Positions 54,111 to 63,410 of a DNA stretch of 64,000 nucleotides are shown here, in pieces; within the stretch, counting starts at the first letter, position 1, and each line of letters opens with the position of its first letter. The position numbers and the translations under genes were made by a program. Origin of the DNA: Paracoccaceae bacterium (GTDB lineage Bacteria > Pseudomonadota > Alphaproteobacteria > Rhodobacterales > Rhodobacteraceae); NCBI GenBank assembly GCA_009842205.1, contig VYFX01000063.1, forward strand, positions 248,001 to 312,000, in the 5' to 3' direction. Below the pieces are notes generated by a model. It made no database searches, had not been told where the DNA came from, and saw nothing but the letters and a program-made list of their open reading frames with translations.

Positions 54111-55445
54111 GTGGAAAACTTAACAACGTTTCTTGAAGCGATAAATCTGCAGCAAATCCTGGCAAGTTTTAAATTCTGGTTCAACTCAACAATTCTGGTA
54201 ATGGATAATCTCATCCAAGGGATTGTTCTAATTGTGGCAATAATGATTGGATTGTTTCTGGGACCAAGGATTCGCAAGACGATTAAAATTACAGAATCCT
54301 ATCGAGCCAGGCATGCAATAATTTACCCCCTGATTACCCGTACGTTGGCACTTTCCACCCATATACTCATTTTGGTACTGCTCTGGTTTATAGTGCTTAT
54401 GACAGAAACCATAGTACAATACCAGAGTCAATTCATCATGCTGTTCGCAAGTCTATTAACAGCGTGGGTAGTGATCCGATTCCTGTCCGGAATTATTCAA
54501 AATCAATTCTTGGCACGTTTGGTAAGTTGGGTGACTTGGATCTTGGCTATTCTTATAGCATTTGATAAACTCCAACCTGTCACAACCATTCTTGATGACA
54601 TTGCCATTAGTTTTGGCCAAGTACACATCTCAGTATTGTCTGTATTCAAGGGTATAATCCTCCTCGGAATTTTGCTTTGGACAGTTCTCGCAATTTCCAA
54701 TCGGATAGAAAATCTAATCGTCAGGTCCGCATCCCTAACCCCTTCAGCCAAGGTACTGATTTCCAAACTTGCTAAAATTGGCCTTATAACACTTGCTGTC
54801 CTAATCGTTATCAACAGTTTTGGTATTGATCTGACAGCACTGGCCGTCTTTGGAGGTGCCTTGGGAATTGGTATAGGACTTGGCTTGCAAACGGTTGTAT
54901 CGAATCTCGTCAGTGGAATTTTGCTTCTTTTAGACAAGTCAATCAAACCCAATGATGTGATTACCGTGGGTCAAACATTTGGTTGGGTAGAAAAATTGGG
55001 TGTCCGATTTACCTCGGTTCGAACTAGGGATGGGATTGAGCATATCATACCCAATGAAGAACTCATCAGTCAGAGGGTCGAAAGTTGGTCACATTCGGAC
55101 CAATCCGTACGCTTGCGAATTCCAATAGGAATTTCCTACAGTTCTGATGTACGTCTCGCAATGGAAATATGTGTTGCAGAGGCGGCAAAGGTAGAGAGGG
55201 TTAAGTCTGATCCGGCCCCCCGTTGCCTGTTCAGGGCTTTTGGAGAAAGCTCGCTAAATCTGGAGATAAGGGTCTGGATAGATGACATGACTCTTGGCCG
55301 TGGGTCAGTTATAAGTGAAATTCTCCTTCGGGTTTGGGACGAGTTCAGAAAACAGGGTATACAGTTACCATACCCGCAGAGGGACTTACATGTTAAGTCG
55401 ATTGATACATCAGTGATGTCACAAATCCAAAACCTGAAAGGGTAG
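54111..55445 (+). CDS. MscS-family mechanosensitive ion channel
   Basis: A 444-residue membrane protein. Four or more N-terminal helices precede the pore region (GGALGIGIGLGLQTVVSNLVSGILLL, about residues 245-270), which is the TM3 signature of MscS, then the beta domain with VGQTFGWVEKLGVRFTSVRTRDG and IPNEELIS, and the cytoplasmic vestibule. It releases solutes under osmotic downshock. Its start is GTG at 54111, with GGAAGG about 6 bases upstream. Confidence 0.92.
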   Translation: MENLTTFLEAINLQQILASFKFWFNSTILVMDNLIQGIVLIVAIMIGLFLGPRIRKTIKITESYRARHAIIYPLITRTLALSTHILILVLLWFIVLMTETIVQYQSQFIMLFASLLTAWVVIRFLSGIIQNQFLARLVSWVTWILAILIAFDKLQPVTTILDDIAISFGQVHISVLSVFKGIILLGILLWTVLAISNRIENLIVRSASLTPSAKVLISKLAKIGLITLAVLIVINSFGIDLTALAVFGGALGIGIGLGLQTVVSNLVSGILLLLDKSIKPNDVITVGQTFGWVEKLGVRFTSVRTRDGIEHIIPNEELISQRVESWSHSDQSVRLRIPIGISYSSDVRLAMEICVAEAAKVERVKSDPAPRCLFRAFGESSLNLEIRVWIDDMTLGRGSVISEILLRVWDEFRKQGIQLPYPQRDLHVKSIDTSVMSQIQNLKG

Positions 55446-55548
55446 AAAAATTCTGATATTGCATCGTGATGGTGGGTTCACAAATTATTTTGACCACTAA
55501 TTTGTTTTCGAGTTTTGTTGCTGGTAGTGCATTGTAAAATACCGATGG

Positions 55549-56220
55549 CTAATTTGACCGTCGAGGATTCATCTGATTAACCAACTTGCCAAGGCTAGTG
55601 TCAATGCGTGGAGGGCTGACATAAAATGGTTTCGGTGGAGAATGGTTTAAGCCGACTTGACTTGATGAAATTATTGCCACGGAATGGGATGGATTGTATT
55701 TTGGGGCAAGGTATTTGAGTCCAAACTGTGCACCGATCTTTTCAGCTTCAAATCCAATCACCGAAAGGTTTTCAGTCGCAGGAAGTCTGAGTGTATTCAG
55801 GGTTGCAACAAAGGGTTGGCCGCTTGTACCCAACCTGGCAAAAAAATTATCCTTGACGGATTTGACCGTTATCAGCAGTGGATCTTCATAGCCTAAAGCC
55901 ACGGCAGTGAATTTGTCGACCCCAATAGCAGGAATACCCAAGGATAGTGATAGACCTCTTGCTGCAGAAACACCAACACGTATTCCATTGAAATTTCCGG
56001 GTCCAACACAAACCCCGATTACCTTCATCCGATCCCAGGAAAGATTCCTGTCCTGAAACATCTCGTGAATAAGGGGAAATAACCTGTCATTACCTTTTTT
56101 CTTGGGTTCCTCACCTTGAAGTATCAACTTATCATTTTGAAGTATTGTTACCCCGAGATGGGTATCAGAGGTATCGATCCCGATTACGAGATCACGCTTA
56201 CATGACTGGTCGGACTTCAA
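55549..56220 (-). CDS. tsaB: tRNA threonylcarbamoyladenosine biosynthesis protein TsaB
   Basis: A 223-residue ASKHA-fold protein that scaffolds TsaD/TsaE for t6A modification of ANN-decoding tRNAs. Landmarks are VIGIDTSDTHLGVTIL near the N-terminus and VGPGNFNGIRVGVSAARGLSLSLGIPAIGV (about residues 70-100). The open frame begins at a TTG (56220) lying inside the nfuA 3' end, overlapping by 23 bases. No ATG is available in frame, so a non-ATG start is required. Confidence 0.88.
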   Translation of the reverse strand: MKSDQSCKRDLVIGIDTSDTHLGVTILQNDKLILQGEEPKKKGNDRLFPLIHEMFQDRNLSWDRMKVIGVCVGPGNFNGIRVGVSAARGLSLSLGIPAIGVDKFTAVALGYEDPLLITVKSVKDNFFARLGTSGQPFVATLNTLRLPATENLSVIGFEAEKIGAQFGLKYLAPKYNPSHSVAIISSSQVGLNHSPPKPFYVSPPRIDTSLGKLVNQMNPRRSN

Positions 56221-56758
56221 CGACTTCGGGAATATAATGTCTAAGCAGGTTTTCGATACCCATTTTCAGGGTAATCGTGGATGAAGGACAACCGGCACAA
56301 GCACCCTTCATATGAAGATACACCACACCTCTTTCGAAACCATAAAATGTTATATCCCCACCATCCTGTGCAACAGCAGGTCTGACCCTAGTATCAAGCA
56401 ATTCCTTGATTTGCTTGATTATTGGTGCATCCGGTGAATCTGGATCCTCCTGGACAGAGTTTTCCTTTTGTGAATATTCCATCACGGGATATCCGGCTTG
56501 GAAATGTTCCATAATCGTTCCCAAAATTGCCGGTTTTATATGCTCCCAATGTATTGAGTCCCCCTTGGAGATGGAAATGAAATCACTACCATAGAAAACC
56601 CTTTCCACTCCCCTGATGGAAAAGAGCTTTTGTGCCAAACTAGAATGTTCGGCTGAATCCACATCAGGAAAATCCTCCGTACCATTCGGCAATACATCCT
56701 CTCCGGGATAAAATTTGAGGGTAGCTGGATTTGGTGTTGCTTCTGTTTGAATGAACAT
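56198..56758 (-). CDS. nfuA: NfuA-type iron-sulfur cluster carrier
   Basis: A 186-residue Fe-S scaffold/carrier of the alphaproteobacterial and mitochondrial NFU1 form. The N-terminal Nfu_N domain has EATPNPATLKFYPG, and the C-terminal NifU-like domain holds the cluster-binding CxxC in GACAGCPSSTITLK. It delivers [4Fe-4S] clusters to proteins such as lipoate synthase. It lies directly upstream of and overlaps tsaB, a pairing common in alphaproteobacteria. Confidence 0.95.
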   Translation of the reverse strand: MFIQTEATPNPATLKFYPGEDVLPNGTEDFPDVDSAEHSSLAQKLFSIRGVERVFYGSDFISISKGDSIHWEHIKPAILGTIMEHFQAGYPVMEYSQKENSVQEDPDSPDAPIIKQIKELLDTRVRPAVAQDGGDITFYGFERGVVYLHMKGACAGCPSSTITLKMGIENLLRHYIPEVVEVRPVM

Positions 56759-56965
56759 TGAAAGAAATCCATCTGGTTAACTGGAAGGTAATTTAAATAT
56801 AATGAAATTCTTCTGTCTAGCAAGAGGAACAAATATTCAGAGATTCACCCTTGATTCGAATTTCCAAAAGGTTGTTTCCCCCTTTTTTATTATTCAGACA
56901 ATGCTTGGTCAGAAGCCAGCATGTCCTTAGTAAAATTTGTCCGCTAGAAACCTGGTTTTGATTTA

Positions 56966-58399
56966 CTACTCTTGGAACCTGTTCAGGAGATGTTTTATCT
57001 CGGCTTCAACCAGTTTGGGAAACTTGGGATGTCGTTGTGGAAGATCACACCAGATTTCAGGGATTCTGGCAAATTGTTGTTCCATTCCCGGTTGCAAATA
57101 AGGCTTGAGAAAAGAAAAATAGGGATCCTGATAGTTGAAACTTGAAGAGCCATCTGCAACTTTCTTCAATAACACATACCAGCAGGCAACTGATTTGATG
57201 CTACATTCCGGATTGATACCTCGATCAAAACAACCCTCAAGTGTTGGAAGCAGGAATTGCCTGAATTTACTGTATCCATCCATGGCAATTCGAGGTAGGC
57301 CATCGGCTATTTGCCAGTTTTGAAACCGTTTCTTGACAGAACAGGCATATGCCTTCAGATCTATGGGACTATTCTGGTCCAGCGTGGGAATAACCTCCTT
57401 TTCTAAAAGTAAATCAAAAAAAGTGCTTAGTTCCGGATCAATAATCGCCTCGTCAAAGGTATCAAACCCCTTGAGTGCTGCCAAATGGACCAACCCCAGA
57501 TGACTCCCATTCAATATTCTGATTTTTGCTTCCTCATAAGGTGAGACATCCTTTACAAAGGTGACACCTGCCAACTCCAGTTCTGGTCGTTGACCCCTGA
57601 AGTCATCAGTAATTACCCATTGAATGAAATCCTCTGAATGGATGGTAAAATCGTTTCTGATACCGAATTTTTTCTCGACTTCCTGAGAATGAAACTGAAT
57701 GGGTTTCGGAGTAATTCTATCGACCATTGAACTGGGAAAGGAAACATTGTCCTGCATCCAGGCATTAAGGTCTTTTTCTCCAAAGGCTTTTAGATATAAC
57801 TCCATATTCCTTCTGAGCATATTGCCGTTGTCCCGAAGATTGTCGCAACATAATACAGTCAGGGGTAATTTACAGAGTTCCTTTCTCCTTTTCAGGGCTT
57901 TCATGAGGTAATCATATACCGTACCGTCATCATGATTTTTTGACACGCTCTTGTTCAGAACTTTATCTACATCCAATAATCCGTCCTCACCAAGATAATA
58001 ACCGCTTTCGGTAACCGTAACGGAAATTATTTGAACGGTCGGTTGAGCTATGATTTGCTCAGCATCATGTGGGTTCTCTGTCCAATCGAAAAAGGATTTA
58101 TGGGAGCGGACCAATTGGAAGTGGGAATCTGAGTTGGAAGCAAGTGTCTTGAGAAAATATTCTCCCTCGCGGTGCTTTAGTCTTCTTAAATCAAGGGAAG
58201 ATTCCCTTCTCAAATTTACCCCGGTAATGGCCCAATCAAGCTGTTCACTCTTGTCCATGAAATTGTCAATGTAAACTGCCTGATGAGCTCGATGAAAAGA
58301 ACCAACGCCTAAATGAACAACACCGACACTGGTTTTTGTTCGGTCGTAATGGGTTTGAAAATACCCCGACTCCTCTACTCTAAAATCATGTTTATACAT
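56966..58399 (-). CDS. mtlK: Mannitol dehydrogenase family protein (mannitol 2-dehydrogenase-like)
   Basis: A 477-residue polyol dehydrogenase of the long-chain mannitol dehydrogenase family, converting mannitol (or a similar hexitol) to fructose with NAD. VVHLGVGSFHRAHQAVYID near residue 27 is the Rossmann start, DRITPKP lies at about 230, and the catalytic region KIRILNGSHLGLVHLA contains the lysine and the asparagine-histidine pair of the family. It is the last gene of the polyol cluster, 18 bp after the AraC gene, and links uptake to catabolism. Confidence 0.92.
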   Translation of the reverse strand: MYKHDFRVEESGYFQTHYDRTKTSVGVVHLGVGSFHRAHQAVYIDNFMDKSEQLDWAITGVNLRRESSLDLRRLKHREGEYFLKTLASNSDSHFQLVRSHKSFFDWTENPHDAEQIIAQPTVQIISVTVTESGYYLGEDGLLDVDKVLNKSVSKNHDDGTVYDYLMKALKRRKELCKLPLTVLCCDNLRDNGNMLRRNMELYLKAFGEKDLNAWMQDNVSFPSSMVDRITPKPIQFHSQEVEKKFGIRNDFTIHSEDFIQWVITDDFRGQRPELELAGVTFVKDVSPYEEAKIRILNGSHLGLVHLAALKGFDTFDEAIIDPELSTFFDLLLEKEVIPTLDQNSPIDLKAYACSVKKRFQNWQIADGLPRIAMDGYSKFRQFLLPTLEGCFDRGINPECSIKSVACWYVLLKKVADGSSSFNYQDPYFSFLKPYLQPGMEQQFARIPEIWCDLPQRHPKFPKLVEAEIKHLLNRFQE

Positions 58400-58417
58400 T
58401 GTAAAAACTTATCTGAC

Positions 58418-59293
58418 CTAAATTGCCAATTCTTTTCTTGCTTCGTTCCGAAATACCCTCGGTTGAACACCCTTGATGCGTAAAAACTGACGATTGAAAT
58501 TTGCCAGGTTTCTAAATCCTACATCGTAACAAATTGTCGAGATGTGTTCTTCGGTTTCATATAGTTTGGCACAGGCCTGGCCGATTCGGATTCGATTTAA
58601 AAAATCGGAATAATGATTGCCTGTCGTATTGTAGAAATGCCTTGAAAATGCACTTTGGCTCATACAGGCCATTTCAGCCATTTGTGATAACTTAATATCC
58701 TCCTTGTAGTTGACAATAATATGCTCGATTACCTTGGTTATATTGGAATAGTTTTTTGTCCAGTTCTTATTGGTAAGTTGTGAGGTTGAAAGAATTTGAC
58801 AGGTTTCCCATTGGCTCAGACAAAGCAGGAAATCCAGAAACAATATGATTTGCTTCAGGCCTCTGGCATTCCTTATTTCTTCAAACCTCTTAATTGATTC
58901 ATCAAGTTTGAAACCTATGAACTCCACTCCGCTTTCAGCCTTGGAAAATAATAATTGCAGCTCCCGAAACTCGGGGCAAGCCTCCTTGGCTTCGCTGATG
59001 CTGTTCTGATTGAACTGGATTAACATGTCCCTTATACCTACTGGTGCATAAAGGTTATCATCCGTTACCCAATTGTGGGGAACCAATGGTCCGGTAAGAA
59101 ACAGTGATCCGGGCTCAAATCCACCTATATAGTCACCAACAAAGGCCTTACCCCTGGTTTCAACGATCAGGTGAAGTTCAGATTCCTCATGGGAATGCCA
59201 TCGGCATAGTTCGGTAGGCCACCCATGTTCAAGGTACCTGATACTGCTCAGGGACCTGTCTACTATTTCCAATTCCGGACTGATTATGGACAT
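58418..59293 (-). CDS. AraC-family transcriptional regulator of the polyol cluster
   Basis: A 291-residue regulator with an N-terminal cupin-like ligand domain (about residues 20-150; RWHSHEESELHLIVETRG, FEPGSLFLTGPLVPHNW) and a C-terminal double helix-turn-helix AraC domain (about 185-285; LSQMAEMACMSQSAFSRHFYN, then ICYDVGFRNLANFNRQF). The position between the transporter genes and mtlK indicates control of polyol uptake and oxidation, probably as an activator. It starts 6 bp after the stop of the sorbitol-dehydrogenase remnant. Confidence 0.92.
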   Translation of the reverse strand: MSIISPELEIVDRSLSSIRYLEHGWPTELCRWHSHEESELHLIVETRGKAFVGDYIGGFEPGSLFLTGPLVPHNWVTDDNLYAPVGIRDMLIQFNQNSISEAKEACPEFRELQLLFSKAESGVEFIGFKLDESIKRFEEIRNARGLKQIILFLDFLLCLSQWETCQILSTSQLTNKNWTKNYSNITKVIEHIIVNYKEDIKLSQMAEMACMSQSAFSRHFYNTTGNHYSDFLNRIRIGQACAKLYETEEHISTICYDVGFRNLANFNRQFLRIKGVQPRVFRNEARKELAI

Positions 59294-59299
59294 GGCTTA

Positions 59300-59476
59300 T
59301 CAGCTTAAAACATTGCCACTATCAACATTGATGGTTTGACAGGTTATATAGGCAGATAGATCGGAAACCAGAAACAAGGCAACCTTGGCAATGTCCTTGG
59401 GTTTACCCATACTGCCCATCGGTACTTCCTCACCGACCACTTCAAGTGAAATCTTACCGGGTTTATGTGAAGTCAT
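59300..59476 (-). pseudogene. Truncated sorbitol dehydrogenase-like SDR (C-terminal remnant)
   Basis: An open frame of 58 codons that matches only the last quarter of an SDR sugar-alcohol dehydrogenase (SmoS-like): EEVPMGSMGKPKDIAKVALFLVSD, then AYITCQTINVDSGNVLS at the end. The NAD-binding motif, NNAG and YxxxK are all missing. Its ATG (59476) overlaps the permease stop by ATGA, so the piece may still be translated, but it cannot be a working dehydrogenase. In related smo clusters an ATPase gene and a full SDR gene lie here, so a deletion is likely. Confidence 0.82.
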
Positions 59477-60297
59477 TTGACTGCCCCGAAAGTCAATCCC
59501 TGTACCAGCTGTTTTTGACAGAACCAGCCGAAAACAACAATTGGCGCACATGCCAAGGTTGAAACGGCAGAAAGCTTGGCCCAGAAAAGCCCTTCAGGGC
59601 TGGAGTATGAAGCCACAAGAGCGGTAAGAGTCCCTGCGTCGGAGGCTGTAAGGTTGATTGACCAAAAGGCTTCATTCCAGCATAATACAATACTCAGTAG
59701 TGCTGTGGACAATATTCCGCCCTTGGTAAGGGGTATCAACAACAGTGTGATTACGTTAAGTGTCGAAGCCCCGTCCATTCTGGCTGATTCCAGAATTTCC
59801 TTCGGAACTTCCTTGAAATAACTGAATAACATCCAGATGACGATTGGAAGATTTATCATGGCGAAAATAATGACCAGGGCTGTTCTGGTATCAAGAAGAC
59901 CTGCTCTTTGTACAAGGAGATAAATCGGCATAAGAACACCCACGGCAGGTAGCATTTTGGTTGAAAGCATCCACAAGAGAATATCCTTGGTAAATCGGCT
60001 AGGCCAAAATGCCATGGCGTAAGCACCCGGTATGGCGATCAGCAATGCCAGTAATGTGGCACCAAAAGATGTTATCACCGAATTGATGGCGTAGGAAAAA
60101 TAGTCACTACGTTCCTGAACCAGAGCGAAGTTCTCCAGGGTAGGTTCAAAAAACAAAAGTGGTGGAACTGAAATGGCCTGCAATTCCGTTTTGAAACTTG
60201 TTAAAACCAACCAGAAAATCGGGAAAAACATAATTATGCCTGCGACCCAGGACAGTAGTACCCTCAATGTATGCTTTTGTTTGGGTGTAAGTTGCAT
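59473..60297 (-). CDS. smoG: Polyol ABC transporter permease (SmoG/MtlG-like)
   Basis: A 274-residue MalG-type permease with six membrane helices. The cytoplasmic EAA loop is ESARMDGASTLNVITLLLIPL (about residues 163-183), which contacts the ATPase. The C-terminal GLTFGAVK is the usual ending, so the gene is complete. It follows the other permease by 5 bp. The symbol is by analogy to the Rhodobacter sorbitol/mannitol system. Confidence 0.88.
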   Translation of the reverse strand: MQLTPKQKHTLRVLLSWVAGIIMFFPIFWLVLTSFKTELQAISVPPLLFFEPTLENFALVQERSDYFSYAINSVITSFGATLLALLIAIPGAYAMAFWPSRFTKDILLWMLSTKMLPAVGVLMPIYLLVQRAGLLDTRTALVIIFAMINLPIVIWMLFSYFKEVPKEILESARMDGASTLNVITLLLIPLTKGGILSTALLSIVLCWNEAFWSINLTASDAGTLTALVASYSSPEGLFWAKLSAVSTLACAPIVVFGWFCQKQLVQGLTFGAVK

Positions 60298-60302
60298 TGA
60301 TC

Positions 60303-61163
60303 CTAGACCACCAAGGTTTTTCCGACCAAACGGATTAGAAAAATGGCAACGATATTGGCCAAGATAATGGCAAATACCCCACCTGCTGAGGCTACCCCCG
60401 CATCAAACTGCAACAAGGCCTGAGAAAAAATGAGAAAAGCCATATTGGTACTGTTAAAGCCAGGTCCTCCCCCTGTTGTGACAAAAATTTCGGCAAAAAT
60501 CGAAAGATGAAAAATGGTTTGTATCATGATGACGACTGCAATGGCTCTGCTCAGATGGGGAATGGTCATGTATCTGAATTTTTGCCAGGCATTTGCTCCG
60601 TCGAGAGCGGCAGCTTCCAAAGGTTCCGGGTCCTGGGATTGAAGAGAGGTCATGAAAATCAAAAAGGCAAATGGTATCCATTGCCAGCTAATCATTATGA
60701 TTATTGATCCAAGTGGAAAATTGGCAAGCCAATCAATGGGTTCCAGGCCCAAAAAGGTTGAGACCACTGAAAAAAGTCCATAAACGGGATTCATGAACAT
60801 GTTTTTCCAAAGGAGGGCATTGACCGTTGGCATTATGAAAAAGGGTGAAATCAACAGGACCCTAACAATACCCCGCCCACGGAATGGAAAATTGACCAGT
60901 ACTGCAAGGGCCATACCAAGAGTCACAGTGATGACAAGTACGGAAAGTACCAAAACCAGGGTATTGATTACGGCAGATACAAATCCCGGATCAGTAATGA
61001 AAAATTCGTAATTTGATAATCCGATGAATCCAGTGCGTTCGGGATATAAAAGGTTAAATCGGATAGTGGAAAAATAGATGGTCATACTCAAGGGTACAAT
61101 CATCCAAAGTAAAAGCAGGACTATACTCGGTGCCTGAAGAAAGGCGATAGTCCTGCTTTTCAT
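60303..61163 (-). CDS. smoF: Polyol ABC transporter permease (SmoF/MtlF-like)
   Basis: A 286-residue MalF-type permease without the large periplasmic loop; six helices. The EAA loop is EAAALDGANAWQKFRYMTIP (about residues 180-200). It pairs with the following permease to form the membrane channel. It begins 46 bp after the binding-protein stop. Confidence 0.88.
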   Translation of the reverse strand: MKSRTIAFLQAPSIVLLLLWMIVPLSMTIYFSTIRFNLLYPERTGFIGLSNYEFFITDPGFVSAVINTLVLVLSVLVITVTLGMALAVLVNFPFRGRGIVRVLLISPFFIMPTVNALLWKNMFMNPVYGLFSVVSTFLGLEPIDWLANFPLGSIIIMISWQWIPFAFLIFMTSLQSQDPEPLEAAALDGANAWQKFRYMTIPHLSRAIAVVIMIQTIFHLSIFAEIFVTTGGGPGFNSTNMAFLIFSQALLQFDAGVASAGGVFAIILANIVAIFLIRLVGKTLVV

Positions 61164-61209
61164 AATTTAAACAGCCTTCTCTACAAATTGAATGTAGAAA
61201 TTGGATACA

Positions 61210-62511
61210 TTAATAATATCCTGCTTTTGACATTTCCCTGTCAGCAGCTTCCTGAGCGTTAGCCAGGGCTTCCTCTGCTGTGACGTCACCAGCGAGTGCG
61301 GCACTGAATTGTTGTCCAACGGCAATACCAATGGCCTGGAATTCAGGAATGGCAGCAAACTGGACACCAGTATATGGAGTTGGATCCTGTGTGCTGTTGG
61401 AAGGATTGGCCGAAAGAATGGCAGTCAGCTCAGCATCTGCGAAAATGGCAGCACTTTGGAAATTCGGATTATCATAAGTGCTCTGGCGAGTACCGGTAGG
61501 TACTGATGCCCAACCATTTGTTTCAGCGACCAACTCAATGTACTCCTTGGAAGTAGCCCATTGAATGAACTTCTTGGCGTCATCAGCTTGCTTGGTTCCG
61601 GCGGGTACTGCCAAAGCCCAGGCCCAGAGCCAATTTGCTCCACGATGGGTAACGGCTACGGGTGCTTGAGCGAATGCGACATTGTCTGCAACCTTGGATT
61701 GCCGAGGATCGGAAATGAAGGAAGCTGCAATTGTGGCATCAATCCACATTCCGCATTTGCCCTCGTTGAACAGTGCCAGAATTTCGTTGAAGCTATTGGC
61801 GCTTGAACCCGGAGGACCATAGTTGTTCATCAGGTTCAGATAGAAATCAATGGCGTGCCTCCAAGCGGCGCTGTCAAGTTGTGGCTTCCAGTTTTCGTCA
61901 AACCATCTTGCACCAAAGGAATTGGCCATGGTTGTGATGAATGCTGCGTTATCTCCCCAACCAGGTTTGCCTCTGAGGCAAATACCATAAACACCTTCAT
62001 CCTTGTTGGTAATGGCGGCAGCTACATCCTGGATATGGCCCCAGGTGGGGTTATCAGGAATGGTCATGCCAGCAGCATCTACCAAGTCCTTACGATACAT
62101 GATCATGGAACTTTCACCATAGAATGGTGCAGCATACAGTTTGCCATCATGGGATAAACCACCTCGCATGGCGGGCAGGATATCATTAACGTCATAAGAA
62201 TCGTCAAAAGTCAATTCTTCAAGCCAACCCCTGCTACCCCAAATGGGTGCCTCATACATACCGATGGTCATGACATCAAACTGTCCGCCCTTTGTGGTAA
62301 TATCAGTGGTAACCCTTTGTCTAAGGACACCCTCCTCAAGAGTTACCCAATTGACGGTAATTCCCGGGTGAGCTTCTTCAAATTTCCCTGTCAACTTCTG
62401 CATTTCAATCATGTGACCGTTGTTAACGGTAGCGATTGTCAGCTCGCCGGCTGATAATGAACCAGCGCTCAGAGCGAAAAGCGATAGGGAAAAAATTCTA
62501 AATAGTTTCAT
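61210..62511 (-). CDS. smoE: Polyol ABC transporter substrate-binding protein (SmoE/MtlE-like)
   Basis: A 433-residue type I-like solute-binding protein of the sugar family. A signal peptide (about residues 1-21, LFALSAGSLSAG) precedes ELTIATVNNGHMIEMQKLT. The sequence around GSRGWLEELTFDDSYDVNDILP and NKDEGVYGICLRGKPGWGDNAAF resembles sorbitol/mannitol-binding SmoE. A strong AAGGGAG ribosome-binding site precedes the ATG, fitting a highly expressed binding protein heading the operon. Confidence 0.9.
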   Translation of the reverse strand: MKLFRIFSLSLFALSAGSLSAGELTIATVNNGHMIEMQKLTGKFEEAHPGITVNWVTLEEGVLRQRVTTDITTKGGQFDVMTIGMYEAPIWGSRGWLEELTFDDSYDVNDILPAMRGGLSHDGKLYAAPFYGESSMIMYRKDLVDAAGMTIPDNPTWGHIQDVAAAITNKDEGVYGICLRGKPGWGDNAAFITTMANSFGARWFDENWKPQLDSAAWRHAIDFYLNLMNNYGPPGSSANSFNEILALFNEGKCGMWIDATIAASFISDPRQSKVADNVAFAQAPVAVTHRGANWLWAWALAVPAGTKQADDAKKFIQWATSKEYIELVAETNGWASVPTGTRQSTYDNPNFQSAAIFADAELTAILSANPSNSTQDPTPYTGVQFAAIPEFQAIGIAVGQQFSAALAGDVTAEEALANAQEAADREMSKAGYY

Positions 62512-62930
62512 TTTAAAACTCCCTTAATAATTTTGGTCAATAAAAACTATTTTTTGGAAATTTTGATTACCAATAGGATTTATTTTAATTCTAATACTAT
62601 ATTTTTAATATCACCTCAATTTTTCATAAATTTTATCAATTTTTGTTATGTTATTTCAAATCAATTGAGATTTTTTACTCCGAAATAAGTTACCCGTAGG
62701 ATTATTCATTGCTGAGTTATCAGCAAGGGGTGGTGTTTACTCTGACAAAAATTATCAAGTTGGCTGACTTATTAGACAAGTCAATGGCACAGCACTGAAA
62801 AGCCTTTTTCGAAAGATCACAAATTCCTTTGAAATGATTCAAATTTCTTGTAAATCCTTTAAAAGTATTGGGTATACCTATTTTTCATGAGCTGATTTGC
62901 TATTTTTTACTGGATTGATTGGAGTTATGA
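62512..62930. other. Divergent intergenic region, polyol operon and coxG-like gene
   Basis: 419 bp without a gene. The part near 62520-62680 is very AT-rich and is the natural place for the promoter of the polyol operon and for AraC sites, but no clear direct repeat is readable. A small dyad GACTT/AAGTC lies at 62766-62782. A weak sigma-70-like pair (TTGTAA and TATACC) occurs upstream of the coxG-like gene around 62850-62880; its spacing is not optimal. Confidence 0.35.
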
Positions 62931-63386
62931 ATGGAATTAAAGGGTGATAGGGAAATCGCTGTACCGAGATCCCAGGTCTGGGAAGGATTGAATGATCCAG
63001 AGGTCTTGAAAGAGAGTATTCCCGGATGCGAGGAATTTGACGGAAGCATTGAAGAAGGATACCAAATTAAGGTGACCCAGAAAATCGGACCAGTCAAGGC
63101 GACCTTCAAGGGACGTATTGATTTGGACGATATAAATCCGGAAAACAGTTACACACTGAAGGGAGAAGCAAAGGCTGGTGCTGCCGGAATGGGCAGTGGA
63201 GTGGCCAGGGTCAAGCTCTCGGATATTGATTCAGGTACATTCCTGGAATATGAAGTTGACGCCAAGCTTGGTGGAAAAATTGCCCAACTCGGTTCCAGAT
63301 TGGTTGGAGGTGTTGCCAAAAAACTGGCTGATAAGTTTTTTACAAAATTCCAGGAAGTTGTTGAGGAAAAAAATACCCAGCAATAG
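62931..63386 (+). CDS. CoxG-like SRPBCC protein (carbon monoxide dehydrogenase subunit G family)
   Basis: A 151-residue START/SRPBCC-fold protein of the CoxG family. MELKGDREIAVPRSQVWEGLNDPEVLKESIPGCE is the typical opening, and GAAGMGSGVARVKLSD and LEYEVDAKLGGKIAQLGSRLV form the characteristic central strands. CoxG proteins assist molybdenum hydroxylases, apparently by membrane recruitment, but many members stand alone. No cox or xanthine-dehydrogenase genes are seen here. Confidence 0.9.
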   Translation: MELKGDREIAVPRSQVWEGLNDPEVLKESIPGCEEFDGSIEEGYQIKVTQKIGPVKATFKGRIDLDDINPENSYTLKGEAKAGAAGMGSGVARVKLSDIDSGTFLEYEVDAKLGGKIAQLGSRLVGGVAKKLADKFFTKFQEVVEEKNTQQ

Positions 63387-63410
63387 TTGCAAGACAGTTT
63401 GGATTTGCAT

